Assembly: GCF_002127325.2 (NCBI RefSeq)
Contig: NC_035445.2
Location: 87,321,912 to 87,385,911 of the forward strand
Direction of reading: 5' to 3'
Source of the DNA: Helianthus annuus
Taxonomy: Eukaryota > Streptophyta > Magnoliopsida > Asterales > Asteraceae
DNA: 64,000 nt
Part shown: in pieces, positions 11,482 to 22,827 of the stretch
How the letters are laid out: the number at the start of each line of letters is the position of its first letter
Numbering within the stretch: position 1 is the stretch's first letter
The notes under the pieces: model-generated
Told to the model about the DNA's origin: nothing
What the model saw: only the letters and a program-made list of their open reading frames with translations
The model's database searches: none
Translations under genes and position numbers: made by a program

Positions 11482-13537
11482 TATATAACTTTTCAAAAGT
11501 TAAATGTATGGTTTTCAGTTTTTATATTTTAATTCTAGTTTGTCCTTTTGTCGTTAAATCATATCTTCTTTTGGTATCTTTTTTGTTTCGTTTAATAAAT
11601 AATAAATGGTGTATATGTCTCTTTATATCTTCATTTGAGTTGTGTTACAACAATTATTATTGTTATTTTCTTTGAAAAATTAGGGTATGTATTATACATA
11701 ATTTCAAGCATTTCGAGTCAAGAAAATGTAACAAGCGCCGCGTAAATACTAGAAAAAATAAAAACCACAAAACCGAAATTGTAATATTACATTTGTTTCT
11801 AGTGTATTTTGTCAGTGTTACATTTTTTGCCCATAAAAACACTAAAAAAAGTTTGTGTTTTTTTTTTAATATTTACTCGACGCTTATTACATTTTCTTGG
11901 CTGAAATAAGTATATTAAATGCTCTACTTTTTTTTAAAGTTTTGTAACATAAAGTTTACATAATTTTATTAACTCAAGTGGATTTTCAAATAATCCATCA
12001 CCTCTATATTTATATCTGTCTATACTATATGATAAAACAAAATGTTAAAGGACACATGTTGTTAAGCCTCGTCATAATTTTCCCGCCCGAAACAATAACT
12101 CATTTTATCACTTATCATTTAGTTATAACAGACTTTTTTGTATCACATCATTTGCTAAAATTTAAATTGTTTTCTTTTTTAAATGACTAATTCTAATAGT
12201 TCAATACTGTACATTTTGCATAATTTATAAATAGCCATACCATTCAATTTTCCTATATATCATTTTCAATTGCTTCTTTTTTTTTACGATTTCATTTCAA
12301 CTTTGTTTTTTTTTTTTTCATAATTAAACGTTAATGCTTTATAATTTTATAGAAGTTGTCAAATTTATGTTACTTTGTGGGATGAATATCCTGAATAGAT
12401 GTTTGTTTGTGTTTTAAACAATATAAATGATAATAATGTCTTTAGCATTCTTCAAATTGGCATAGTCAAGTTTTTTCAAGGTACATTATGTTCTATTTTT
12501 ATTACCGATTGTTTCTACTTTTCTGTATGTTCTATTTCTATTTTTATTTTCAGATAGTTCATATGTGTGCTAGGCCTTGCATCAACTATGACATTGATGA
12601 TATCAATTTCTTTAACAAAAGGCTTATTTTTTTTTTATGAAATAATTGTTTCATTCTAATCACCAGGGCAAATTACATAAGGATAGCAGGTAGACGATCA
12701 ACAAACTGCGCCGTCATCCTCTTCTGAATATATAATAGAAATACATTATGTTTTTTAACAGATTTGTAATTGTTGTTATAATTTTGGTCTTCTTTTTTCT
12801 TTACAGTATAATAGAAATATAGTATGTTTTTTAACAGATTGCTTGGAAAATATTTTGATGAAAATTCCACGTGTACCTATGGATTGGTTCGTCCATCGTG
12901 AAATCTTTTGAGGATGAGTTTGTCAACAAGACTGATTTCAGCTTCATTTCAGATCAATTAAATAAGTCAATAACATCCGTGTGATCAATAACATTTCTGT
13001 TACGCAAGCCTCTTTAGTAATACAAAGTACTCAATAGTGCATATATACATATAATAAGCATTAATGTATATACATATTATTTATACATGTCATATCTGTG
13101 ATAGTTACTGGTACTATAGAGGATATATATAATGAACTTTTCTGGTATAACGATGAATGTAAAAGATTTAATCACATAGGGTTTTGTTCATATTTTTCTT
13201 TGGAAATGATTTAATGTCTTTTGTATGATGTTTCAGGGTGTACCGGAACCTTCCTAACATAAAGAGTGTAACCGGATAATCTACCAACAATTTCTGAAAT
13301 TGTTTTCATCATATCGCTACACGGCAAATACGAACATGTAATGTTCAAATGTAATGCACTTGCTGAATATTGCTAGACTTATTGGACTCAGTTATTATGT
13401 AATTAAGTCAAATGCACGTATTTGTAAAATTAAACGGTGATTATGTTATACGGAATTACCTGATATTTTGTTGTTTATCCCTTATCACACTTGTTTAGTA
13501 AAAAACCCAAATACCAAGTCCATAATGAAGCCCCTTA
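11482..13537. other. No gene recognised; AT-rich
   Basis: Short frames only. Exon-like patches at about 12555-12610, 12665-12960 and 13230-13345 lie between T-rich intron-like DNA, but I could not tie them to a family. If real they are decayed. Confidence 0.35.
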
Positions 13538-13846
13538 GAGCATTCACATTCTATCCACCAAATCTTAGAGAGATGAGTTTTTAAATTATAAAAAGTGGTT
13601 TAAGTGGTTGTGAGTGGAGGAGAGAGAAAATGTTACTGTTCATCTGTATATTTGGGGGGACACTGTTCACCCTGTATAATTTTTTAATATATTTTGAAAG
13701 TGGTTGTGAGTAGAGGAGAGAGAAAATGTAATATATATTGAAAAAGAGAGAGAAAAAGTATTTGTTTTTAGTGGAAATATATTGATATATGAGTTGTTTT
13801 TTAGTGGAATGTATGTATATTTTTAGTGGATTGGATGTGAATGCTC
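13538..13846. mobile_element. Tourist-like MITE (309 bp)
   Basis: Perfect inverted ends GAGCATTCACAT / ATGTGAATGCTC lie between TTA duplications (13535-13537, 13847-13849). The interior is GA-rich and non-coding. The TTA target site and length fit PIF/Harbinger-derived MITEs. Confidence 0.85.
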
Positions 13847-13863
13847 TTAGTTGTTAAAGAAAA

Positions 13864-14060
13864 GAGTAAATTACGATTTTAGCCTTTGTGATTGTTTCAC
13901 TTTAACCCTATCAGCCCAAAAAAGAATATTTTAACATTTGAGACCCCAACGTCATGTTTTTTTACGCTTTTGGCCCCTATCACTAATCTCATCCATTTAC
14001 TTGGTTAAAAAGTGATCATGTGCCTCTCACGTGAGGGGCATTTATGTCAATTCATTCTCC
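13864..14060. repeat. Single arm of a GAGTAAA fold-back element
   Basis: GAGTAAATTACGATTTTAGCC begins an arm like those of the complete elements at 37314 and 44380. No partner arm is present. Confidence 0.5.
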
Positions 14061-14127
14061 ACTTATAAATTCCTTAATAAAAAATTGCATCATCCCATCT
14101 TCATCTTTTAATTTGAAGATTCTCTAA

Positions 14128-16017
14128 GTCCCCCCGTAATGGGCGTTTTTTTTTTAAAGTTTCAAAAAAAAAAAACGCCAGAAAACGCCCGCACCTCCAC
14201 TACATGCGGCGTTACCGGGCGTTTTTTTTGAAAAAAATTGGCTCCGGCGTGTTTATTAAAACGCTGAATTGTTGTTGGGTTGCGAGATTCGACCGTTGAC
14301 AAACGGTCAAAAGTTTTTTTTTTTTTTTAATTCAAAATTTTACCCACTATATATATATCAACCCTTTTTCTCCATTTTTTTAATAAAAATCCTCCTACTT
14401 TCTCTCCCACTTTCTTCTATTACTTTATAAAAAACACCCACTTTCTCCTATTTTTTTACAAGCATGCATCCATACCGACCCCCTTTTGGTGGCCCCGCAA
14501 GACCCACGAACCCGAACACAACGCAACCGCAAAACCCGTATAACCTTCAAGACATGGACCCAAGCTTTTTACCGTACGCGGCTTACTTGACTGGCGCCAC
14601 TCCGTTTGTACCTCCCACCTACGGCTATGGTCAAGCCGGCGGGTCGCAACCGTCACAACCCGAACCCGAATCCGAACCCGATGTCGATGTCGTGCCGGAG
14701 ACGCAACCCGAACCGGTGCAAGACAAATCGAAACGCGACAGAAGGTCGCATAAGAAGAAGGAAAAGGACGAACCTCGACGTACAAAAAAAACCATTAAAT
14801 GGACGAAGGACGAGGAATACACGTTGACTCGGGCGTGGCTCGATATTTCGGAGGACGAAGATACCGGTAACTTATATTTTTATTTTTTATTCTGTTTTTT
14901 TTTTTGTGTTTTTTTATTTTATGTTTTTTTATTTTTTTTAATTTCAACTTATATTTTTATTTTTTTTAATTTGTAGCAAACTTTCAAACGGGCCCCGTTT
15001 TTTGGGATAGGGTTCGTGCACTCTTTTTTAGCTCGTGGGGTCAAGGCAAACATCGGGACAAAGATTCAATTTCTAGCAAATGGACCGACATCAACAACAA
15101 GTGTCACGCGTTCCAAGAAGTTTACCAGCGTAACTACGATAATCGCCCGAGCGGTGAATGTGACGTCGGGGTTTTAACAAAGACTTTGGAGGAGTTCGAT
15201 AGGACGAAATGCCCTTTCACGTACTATAAGTGTTGGGAGCTACTACGAAAAAGTCCAAAGTGGGCGCTAGTTAATCCAATGACGTCAAGTAGTAGACGTC
15301 GGGCTAAAAGGTCAAAAACATCATCCTCCGCTGACCCGTCAACTCCGACATCGGATGCCCGCAATGTTGATTTAAATGAAGCGGTGGACGTTGACGAGGG
15401 AATTCAAGAAGAGTTGGTCCGACCCACCGGTAGAAGAAAGGGAACCGGAAAAAAAACGGTCGAGTCGTCTTCCGATCTCGACTTAAAGGATGATTTCGAG
15501 CAGATGAACCGTCGTCTCCAAGACATTCGCGACCTCGGCCACAAACGTTGGGAGATTATGAAAGACCGAGTGGTTGAAACCAAAAAGTTCAACGAGTTGC
15601 AAGAGGTGAGACAAATGGAAAAGGACATTGAGTTTTTGTCCAAACCGATCGACCACCTCCAAGGCGACGCGTTGATCTTGGCTCAAATGCGTCGCCAAAA
15701 AATACGAGAAAAATATGGACTTTAGATCATCTATTTTTTTTTTTAATTTTTTTTTCTGTTTTTTTTTTTCGGTTTTTTTTTAATTTTCTGTTTTTTTTGG
15801 TTTTTTTTTTCAAGTATTGTAATTTTTATTTTAAATTAATGAAGACTTTATGTTTTAAATTAAAAAAAAATAATTGTCAAATGATTGAATGGGCGTTATT
15901 AGAATAATGCCCCACTACGCCTCTTTTGCTATAATGCCCCATGTGTGACTAGGATGCCACGTGTCGTATAATGCCCCATGTTGGGGGCATTATTCTTGTT
16001 TACCACTACGGGTGGTC
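14128..16017 (+). mobile_element. PIF/Harbinger element B, ORF1 only
   Basis: The 1,890-bp element lies between TAA duplications (14125-14127, 16018-16020). Inverted ends are GTCCCCCCGTAATGG on the left and, read inward from the right, GACCACCCGTAGTGG. Sub-terminal regions are rich in GGGCGTT and GGGGCATTAT words. It carries an intact two-exon ORF1 and no room for a transposase. Confidence 0.88.
14464..15725 (+). CDS. PIF/Harbinger ORF1 protein, Myb/SANT-like with NAM-associated C-terminus
   Basis: Accessory protein of PIF/Harbinger elements; in studied members the Myb-like ORF1 product works with the transposase, probably in DNA binding and nuclear import (family knowledge). Exons are 14464-14866 and 14977-15725, joined by a GT-AG intron of 110 bp, giving 383 residues. 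The N-terminal ~90 residues are Pro/Asn/Gln/Glu-rich. A basic stretch (RRSHKKKEKDEPRRTKK) precedes the Myb-like motif IKWTKDEEYTLTRAWLDISE. Exon 2 continues with FWDRVRALFF, KWTDINNKCHAF and CWELLRKSPKW. The C-terminal part has a Ser-rich basic patch, an acidic linker, PTGRRKG and a Glu/Lys/Arg-rich probable coiled coil. No stop or frameshift was seen, unlike its relative at 199-1432. Host plants carry many such copies, often misannotated as host Myb or glutathione transferase-like genes. Confidence 0.82.
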
Positions 16018-16020
16018 TAA

Positions 16021-16268
16021 GTGGGTGTTTGGGATTCCTTTTGAAAAGGACTTTTGGAGCTAATTTTGACTTATTAACTTCTTAGAAGTTAAAAGGAATC
16101 TCAAACACCTGAGAAGGACTTTTAAAGTCAAAAGGAATCTCAAACACCTATTGAAAAGGACTTTTATGCCTTCAAAAAGGAGAAATTGAGAAGTAACAAT
16201 TTTTTACTTATTCGTTTTGAGAAGGACTTTTGAGAAGTCAAAAGTTAAAAGGAATGCCAAACACCCCC
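16021..16268. mobile_element. MITE abutting element B
   Basis: The unit starts GTGGGTGTTTGGGATTCC and ends GGAATGCCAAACACCCCC, near-perfect inverted ends. It is flanked by TAA (16018-16020, 16269-16271), and the left TAA is also the right duplication of element B. The interior repeats AAAAGGAATCTCAAACACC. Confidence 0.75.
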
Positions 16269-16271
16269 TAA

Positions 16272-17217
16272 ACCCCAAAACACACCACCACCACTCAGCC
16301 GCCACCACCTCTACCTTCGTCACACTTTCTTAATCATCAATTCACAGCAACTGCTTTTGACACGAAACCCAACACCACCGATCACGTTTCAAGCCTTTCA
16401 AGTATGCCGATCTCCACTAAAACGGGCATACACACGAGTTGGGGCTTACTAGAGTTTTGTCAGAACCTTAATCGCATCTAACAGTCGCCGCTGTTGTTGG
16501 ATATGGTGAAACCATAATCACGAAGTTCTAAAAATCCTAGATCTAGAAGTCACCGTTGATGGCGGTGGGGGTGGTGGTAGCGGTGGTGGTTGATAATTTC
16601 TTGTTATAGGTTTCACTCACCTTTATCCTTGCAGGGTTTTAAATTTATATGAAGAAATGAAAAAACTAGGTAAATTATTATAAAACTTATATGTTCGTAT
16701 TGCTGTTATGATTGTAATATAATTCTTGATAACTATACAAAAATATAGCACATAGATATAAATGTAATATTAAAAATATAAAGAAATGGAATTTCAGATA
16801 ATTTGTTATAAAATTCACGTAGTTACATTGTTGTGATTAATAAAATATCCATTTTAAGTGGAATTTTACTTAATACGTTTATTTAGCTTTGTGCACAACT
16901 AAAAGAAAAGAGAAGATATTCTCAAATGGTAGAGAACTCAAGTAACATTTGTATTTAAGAGAATGTTGGTTAAGAAAGTTAATTTATGCTATAAACAAAT
17001 CAAAGTGTAAGGTTTAACATCATTTAGGAGTATTCAAGAGGTGTTGGAACCATTAAACCAAGGTAAATCTCTTCCTATCATGTATTGTTTTTTTTAATCG
17101 TGAACAAAAGATTTATATTTGATATCATGTATTATGTATTGTTTAATTTATGTATTATGTATTTTTCTATTTATGATTTCAAGTTTTCGGGTACCATTTG
17201 AGATTTTCAACGATTTA
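16272..17217. other. No gene recognised
   Basis: Contains ACC/GGT-rich patches near 16283-16310 and 16560-16595 and otherwise AT-rich sequence. No ORF or element boundary can be supported. Confidence 0.4.
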
Positions 17218-18392
17218 GACTAAAAGGTGTGGGGTCGGCAGAGGGACGTCGAGCCCCGTCCTGGGCCGTCCACACCACCCCCACCTGGTTAGTCGTGGCT
17301 TCGGCGTCGGATCTCTGACGGTGACGACGAGGCAAGCTTTTTAAAAGTTAGCCGTTGGCTAACAACAATGTATTAAAAAATTAATTTAGATATTTTTTTA
17401 TAAAACCAACACATATCTCACCTATTTTTACCCCAATCTCAATCTCTCCTACTTTCATACATTCACCTATTTTTACCTCGATCTCAATCTTTCCTACTTT
17501 CATACATTCTCAACTAATTTTTTAAAAACCTCTCAAAATTTTATACAATCTCAACCTCTCTCAAAAAAACTAAAAAAAATAAAAAATACACAATGTCTTC
17601 ATCTTCATGGTGTTCGTCGTCTTCGGTCTAGACACGTTTTACGGTTTTTGAGGTGGAATACAGGCACGGTTATTATCTTACTGATGGAATATACCAAACC
17701 TACTCTACAATCGTTAAAACTATTCACCACCCGACAAACGAGAAAAGAAAGAAATTTGCCAAGTTTCAAGAGGCGACGAGAAAGGACATTGAATGGTGTT
17801 TTGGGGTTCTATAAAAAAATGACATATCATTGAGAGCCAACACGTGCTTTTACACCAAAGAAGCTGTGATTGTGCATGTATGCTTGTGTTTTGATGCATA
17901 ACATAATCATCGAAGACGAAGGTAGAGCGATTTGTGAGTACGACGAAAATGCGGTAAACGAGAATCATGCTTCGATTAGTCTGGAACAACAAGATTTGAA
18001 CATGTTCTCGTTACATAACGAGTACATATATGAAAACCTTCAGAAAGACTTGATGGAATAATTTGGAACAATGTAAACAACGAACCAAATGGCAGTGAAA
18101 CCGACTACGAAGATGACGTATAGTTGTTTTTTTATTTAATTTTATTTGACCTAGGCTTAGATTTTATTTAACTTTTTTAATGAAATGTAAGCTTTATTAT
18201 TAAGTTTAGTGTTTAATTTAATTTTATTATTTATATTTATTGCATATTATTTGATAAAAATAAATAAAAAAAGATGGATCATCCTCCACACCCTAGGCCT
18301 AACCTCAAGGTGTGAGGAGGATTCTCTGATGATGTGGCAGCCTACGTGACGGGTCATCCCCAAAGGGCTAGCTTTCTCCACATCCTTTAGTC
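17218..18392 (+). mobile_element. PIF/Harbinger element C, decayed transposase only
   Basis: The 1,175-bp unit lies between TTA duplications (17215-17217, 18393-18395). Ends are GACTAAAAGGTGTGGGG and, read inward from the right, GACTAAAGGATGTGGAG. It holds the 3' part of a transposase (17649-18060) after an internal deletion. Confidence 0.8.
17649..18060 (+). pseudogene. PIF/Harbinger transposase remnant
   Basis: Readable pieces match the second half of plant Harbinger-type (DDE) transposases: YYLTDGIY, then TRKDIEWCFGVL (normally RKDVERAFGVLQ; the Glu of the DDE triad is kept as the E of DIEW), and the HNIIIEDEGRAICEY tail. The N-terminal half with the first two catalytic Asp is absent, and frameshifts and stops interrupt the rest. 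Confidence 0.75.
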
Positions 18393-18736
18393 TTAGAAAT
18401 GATGTTTAGGCTATAGGGTGTGGTCATTACCCTCCACGTGAGCCTCATATCACCCACCTCTAATTCACCATCCAAAACCACTACCCTAAGGGTGTGGTCA
18501 TGACCCAAACCACTATCCACTTATTTATTTTAATTTAGTTTTTTCTAAAGAAAAAGGAAAGAAAATCTTGGAAAATGAAAAAGAGGACCATGGTTGTCAT
18601 GGTTTAATCCATGCGAACAAAGGAAGATCAGGCAAACAAGTGTTGTAGCCTTCCATTTATGTTCATACGTGACGAATCATGTTCCAACCATAACTCCACA
18701 CCCTTAATTAGTTATATTTAGTCATCTTCCCACATT

Positions 18737-19330
18737 TAATTGGTGCAAATGGGTGCCCATCAAATGCAATATAATGGTTTGGAGAGGTAACTTGGATAGG
18801 CTTGCTACTAGAGTCAACCTGAGAAGAAGGAACGTGGGTATTACCTATGTTATGTGTCCATTCTGCGACGATTATGAGGAATTGGTGGATCATTTATTCT
18901 CTGCATGTTCGGAGGCTATTCGAGTGTGGGCGGCGATCAGTGCTTGGTGCAACATCCCCCCGATTTACGCTTTCGAATTCAAAGATCTTATGAATATTCA
19001 AAATTCTGTCCAAGTTGGGAAGAAAGCGAAGAAGACTATACATGGTTTGGTTATTATTTCATGTTGGTGCATTTAGAAAGGTAGGAATGATCTGGTATTC
19101 GATCAAATCAAGAGAAGTCCTCAAGATATTATCGTGGAGATTAAGGCAAGAGGCTTTAGGTGGTTTAAAAATAGATCGTCATGTAACTATATAACTTGGA
19201 AGAAGTGGTGTAAATATCCGTTGTATATGTTGTAACTTTGTCCGTTTGGGTTGGGGGTGCTTGTTCTTGTTTGGCCTTTTGCCCGTTTGGATCGGAGGTT
19301 GTTTTTTAATGAAGTTTTATTTTCAAAACA
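18737..19330 (+). pseudogene. LINE (L1-type) 3' end with reverse-transcriptase zinc-binding domain
   Basis: From about 18737 the frame reads KWVPIKCNIMVWR, NLDRLATRVNLRRRNV, then CPFCDDYEELVDHLFSAC. This is the Cys/His zinc-binding segment that ends plant LINE reverse transcriptases and recycled RT-like genes. A TAG at 19074-19076 replaces the usual Trp codon before KGRNDLVFD, and the frame then continues to about 19232. The 5' part is missing, as expected of a truncated LINE. The 3' untranslated tail is T/G-rich and no clear poly(A) remains. Confidence 0.75.
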
Positions 19331-19789
19331 AAATGTGACAATCGAGTAATCGACCATGATTAAAGCATGCATGTCATAGGTTGTAGTTATTTATGGTCAA
19401 AATTGATCTACAATGTGTATTTAAAGCAAACAATGTTTAGACCCCAATTTATGCTGAAGTCAAGTCACTATCACTAGTGCTTTGAACAAGAAATCCAGTC
19501 AATTAAATGCTAAATGGTGAACCATGTAGAAAATGGAATTTATTGAAAACATGAGTTAACGTGTGAACTAATAAACATTTGGAGAGTTGACCAAATTGTT
19601 CAAAGAAGGGGTTTAACATATTTATTAAAAAAAATACATTAAAAGGCATATAATAGAATCAAAATTCAACAAAGATATGTGATAGAACTAAGTTTGACAA
19701 CGAATGAGCAATTTTGAATATCATTGAATTTTGAAGGGTAGGCTAAATGTACTTTCTCTTACTTTTTATACCCTTTTTCTAAAAGATCA

Positions 19790-20530
19790 CATTAAAGTTT
19801 GTTATATTTACCCCTATACAAGTCATCATTTTTAAAAGAAAAATATCCTTTATGTTAGAAAACAAATTCAAAAATGTAAAAGAAAATTTGCAGACATTTT
19901 TTTCAAAAAATTTGTTTGTATTTTACTTTTTATTTAAAAAACATGTTTTTTTTTTAAGTTTTTTGATATTGTTTCTAAAAACACTTTCACAATATTATGT
20001 TTTTTTCTCGTCTAGTTTGTATTTTATGTCTTACTTTTTATTATTTTTAATACTTTAAAATGTGTTTAAGCCCTAGCATATATTAATTAATCAAATCATC
20101 TATGTAAGTGAATAAATAAACAAATCGGTACTGAAATAATTTTATTAAACTATAAATTAACAATCTATGTAAGTTCAAATTTAATTAGTGCAAGGACTAT
20201 GTTATAATCTAGTTAAAACCAGTTTAAGACTTTCGATCGAAGTGCACACTTTTCTAAAGCAAAACAAATGAATAAGGTTGATTCACAAATATTTTTTCTT
20301 CTTTAAACTAAAAAAATATATATTTTAAATTGACTGATTTCAAAACTTCGTGTGGATTTTTGTGTATTATTGTTTATACAGACTCAATGAGGATAATTGC
20401 TTCAAGTCATTCCAAAAAACCCATTTCAAAATATTAAAAATAATAAATATAAGACATTTAAATTACAAACTAGACGAAGAAAAGAAACACAATATAGACT
20501 TTTTTCAAAAAGAAAGTTCATTTTTTTATG
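19790..20530. repeat. AT-rich inverted repeat
   Basis: TCGTCTAGTTTGTATTTTATGTCTTA (about 20008-20033) recurs inverted at about 20448-20480 (TAAGACATTTAAATTACAAACTAGACGA), with weaker symmetry outside. The short frames inside are AT-rich and unsupported. Confidence 0.45.
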
Positions 20531-20831
20531 TTTTTTTTAATTCCTTATATGAAAAACGTTATTAGACTATGGAGTATGGGGCTTGGGTTGGGGGGAAAAC
20601 GCCCAAGCCACCATTCCGGGTGGGCTTGGGTTGGGGCGTGGCACAAGGGGCGGGGGTTTGAAGCCGGGTGTGGGGCGGGTCTAGCAAGCTGACATGGCGG
20701 GCTGTGAATGGCCAATTCAAAGTAGCCGTTGGGGGCATCTTTTTAAAAAAAAAAATTTTTCCTTTATAAATACCTTACCATATTTAACATTTTTCTCACA
20801 CAATATCAAACACATTAAACACAATCTTGTC

Positions 20832-22047
20832 ATGAGTTCTTCAAGTTATAGTGAATCGTCATCATCATCTGACGATGGTGCGGAAATATTTCTACAAACG
20901 ATCGCGGCGGTGGTGAAAGCTATCATGGAAGATGAAGACGATGAGGAAGAGACTCAACAACCTAAACGGAGGAGAAGGTACATCGCTCGTGAACGGCACA
21001 CCGCTAACAATTTGTTGGTAAGCGATTACTTCTCAGCGGAACCTGAGTCTGATGAAAAAATGTTTAGGCGTCGTTTTCGTATGAGTAAAAACTTATTTTT
21101 AAGGATATCTAGAGATCTGAGGAGAAGTAAGTTTATTTCCAACAAAAACCCGATGTAACCTGGCATTTAGGATTTAGTACGTGGCAAAAGGTCACGGCCG
21201 CACTTAGGCAGTTAGCGTACGGCAATAGTTCGGACATTATGGATGACTATTTAAAAATGTCTGCACGTGTAGCTAGAGAAAGTCTTCATAACTTTTGTTT
21301 GGGTATTCTAGAACTTTATAGGAAAAGATATTTGAGAAAGCCCTCGTTCAGTGACATGCAACAAATATTGGAACATCACGCAGATTATCTGGGCTACCCG
21401 GGATGCTAGGTAGTTTAGATCGTATGAAATGGGCTTGGGAACTTTGTCCTACCCAATGGCAAGGCGCTTACACGAGTGGATTTCACGGGATGCCAACCAT
21501 CATGCTTGAAGCGGTTGCGTCCCAAGATCTTTGGATATGGCATGCGTTCTTCAGCATGCCAGGTTCACATAATGATATTACCATCATAAACCACTCGCCC
21601 CTTTTCAATGATCGGGTAAATGGTATAAGACCCAAAGGAACTTTCTTTGTAAACGGGGTTGAGTACGTGTATGAGTACTACCTAGTTGATGGGATTTACC
21701 CAGAGTGGGGGGTTTTCGTAAAATCGTTCACAAAACACGGTACCATAGATCCAAAGAGATTAAAGTTTAACAGGGTCCAAATGGCTGCACGTAAAGACGT
21801 CGAGCGAGCATTCAGTGTTTTGAAGAAAAGGTGGCGAATATTGGCAATGCCTTGTCGACTATGGGACAAGGATCAGATTGGAAACGTGATGTACGCACGT
21901 ATCATTCTTCACAACATGATTTTGGAGGATGAAGGTAGAGCGGTCGTTACCTACTATGATGACGATGACCCCCAACCAGGTAACGTAACAGACGAAGATA
22001 AAGCGGCAAATGAATTTTTGATCAAGTCAAGGGATATACATCACAAC
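20832..22047 (+). pseudogene. PIF/Harbinger transposase, main part, frameshifted
   Basis: ATG 20832 opens a Ser-rich acidic leader and a basic KRRRRYIARERH stretch. Family landmarks follow in order: FRRRFRMSKNLFLRI, the AALRQLAYGNSSDIMDDYL region, KPSFSDMQQ, GSLDRMKWAWELCP (first catalytic Asp), PTIMLEAVASQDLWIWHAFF, GSHNDITII (second Asp), YYLVDGIYPEWGVFVKSF, ARKDVERAFSVLKKRW (Glu) and HNMILEDEGRAV. A frameshift lies at about 21120-21140 and a one-base loss near 21400 just before GMLGSLD. The frame stops abruptly at the solo-LTR insertion, and its last codons are at 31981-32052. It is non-functional as it stands. Confidence 0.87.
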
Positions 22048-22177
22048 TGTCACACCCCCAAAATCCACATGCGGAACACCACCGCTTGGAGGCGTGACTG
22101 ACCAGGATCCAGCCACCAATTATACTGAGCATTGAATTAATAGTAGAAATATTTAATATCCAAAGCAGTTAGCAACA

Positions 22178-22814
22178 TGTAGGTCCCTCTCGGAGGATCG
22201 AGAACAAACCTAAACCTTGTTATACAAACTCACTAGCGAGTGCGGAATCCAAGCTAGCGAGCAAACCAGGATGATGCAAGAACAAACACAAGAACACACA
22301 AGACTCAACGATTAACACCACTTGTATTAATACGTAGAAAGTTTCCGGTTACAAGCACAATGTTTACAATCAGTTTGCAAACTCTCAAAGTGTGTGTGTG
22401 TGTGTTTCGGACAGAATGCTCTCAACTCTTGTCTGTCTCTCTAAGTGTGCATCTGTCTTTCACACTACACTGCATGGGTATATATATACCCAGCCCATGA
22501 TGTCTGGTCGAAGGATCCGATAGATGGTCCGAAGGATCATCTTTCGGATATGATGCTTTCGAAGGATCAGCAAGGACCTCGAAAGATCACCTTTCGAGGT
22601 CTAATCATTCGAAGCATATCTTTCGAGCACCTCGAAGGATCAACAGTATCCTTCGAGGCTATCCTTCGACAGAGAACATCTTTCAATATTTACCAACTGT
22701 TTGGCCAAGTCAAACTAGGAGGATAGTTGACTTGGTCAAACTTACAAGGCTAACTTGGACATCGTTTACATATAGACCGAATACAGACAAAGTACAGACA
22801 CAAGTGCACCAACA
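22178..22814 (-). repeat. 3' LTR of the TR-GAG element
   Basis: On the coding strand it starts TGTTGGTGCACTTG and ends GAGGGACCTACA. It contains a (GT)n tract, a TATATATACCC stretch that could serve as TATA box on either strand, and a cluster of GAAGGATC/CGAAAGAT words (about 22505-22670). The 93-codon frame inside it is identical in both LTRs and has no coding support. Confidence 0.93.
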
Positions 22815-22827
22815 AACTCCCCCTTGG
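22815..22827 (-). other. Polypurine tract
   Basis: On the minus strand CCAAGGGGGAGTT abuts the 3' LTR. This is the usual plus-strand primer position. Similar AAGGGGGAG words recur near 23018 and 23036. Confidence 0.75.

Noticed and set aside
12540..13345. Possible small exon-like gene between T-rich introns
   Set aside because: No continuous protein of a recognisable family could be assembled and the splice signals are ambiguous.
18413..18540. Second Tourist-like MITE suggested by repeated AGGGTGTGGTCAT
   Set aside because: The two copies are direct, not inverted, and the flanking trinucleotides do not match.
22445..22726. 93-codon frame, identical at 29446-29727
   Set aside because: The identity is explained by the two LTRs, and no protein family is recognisable.
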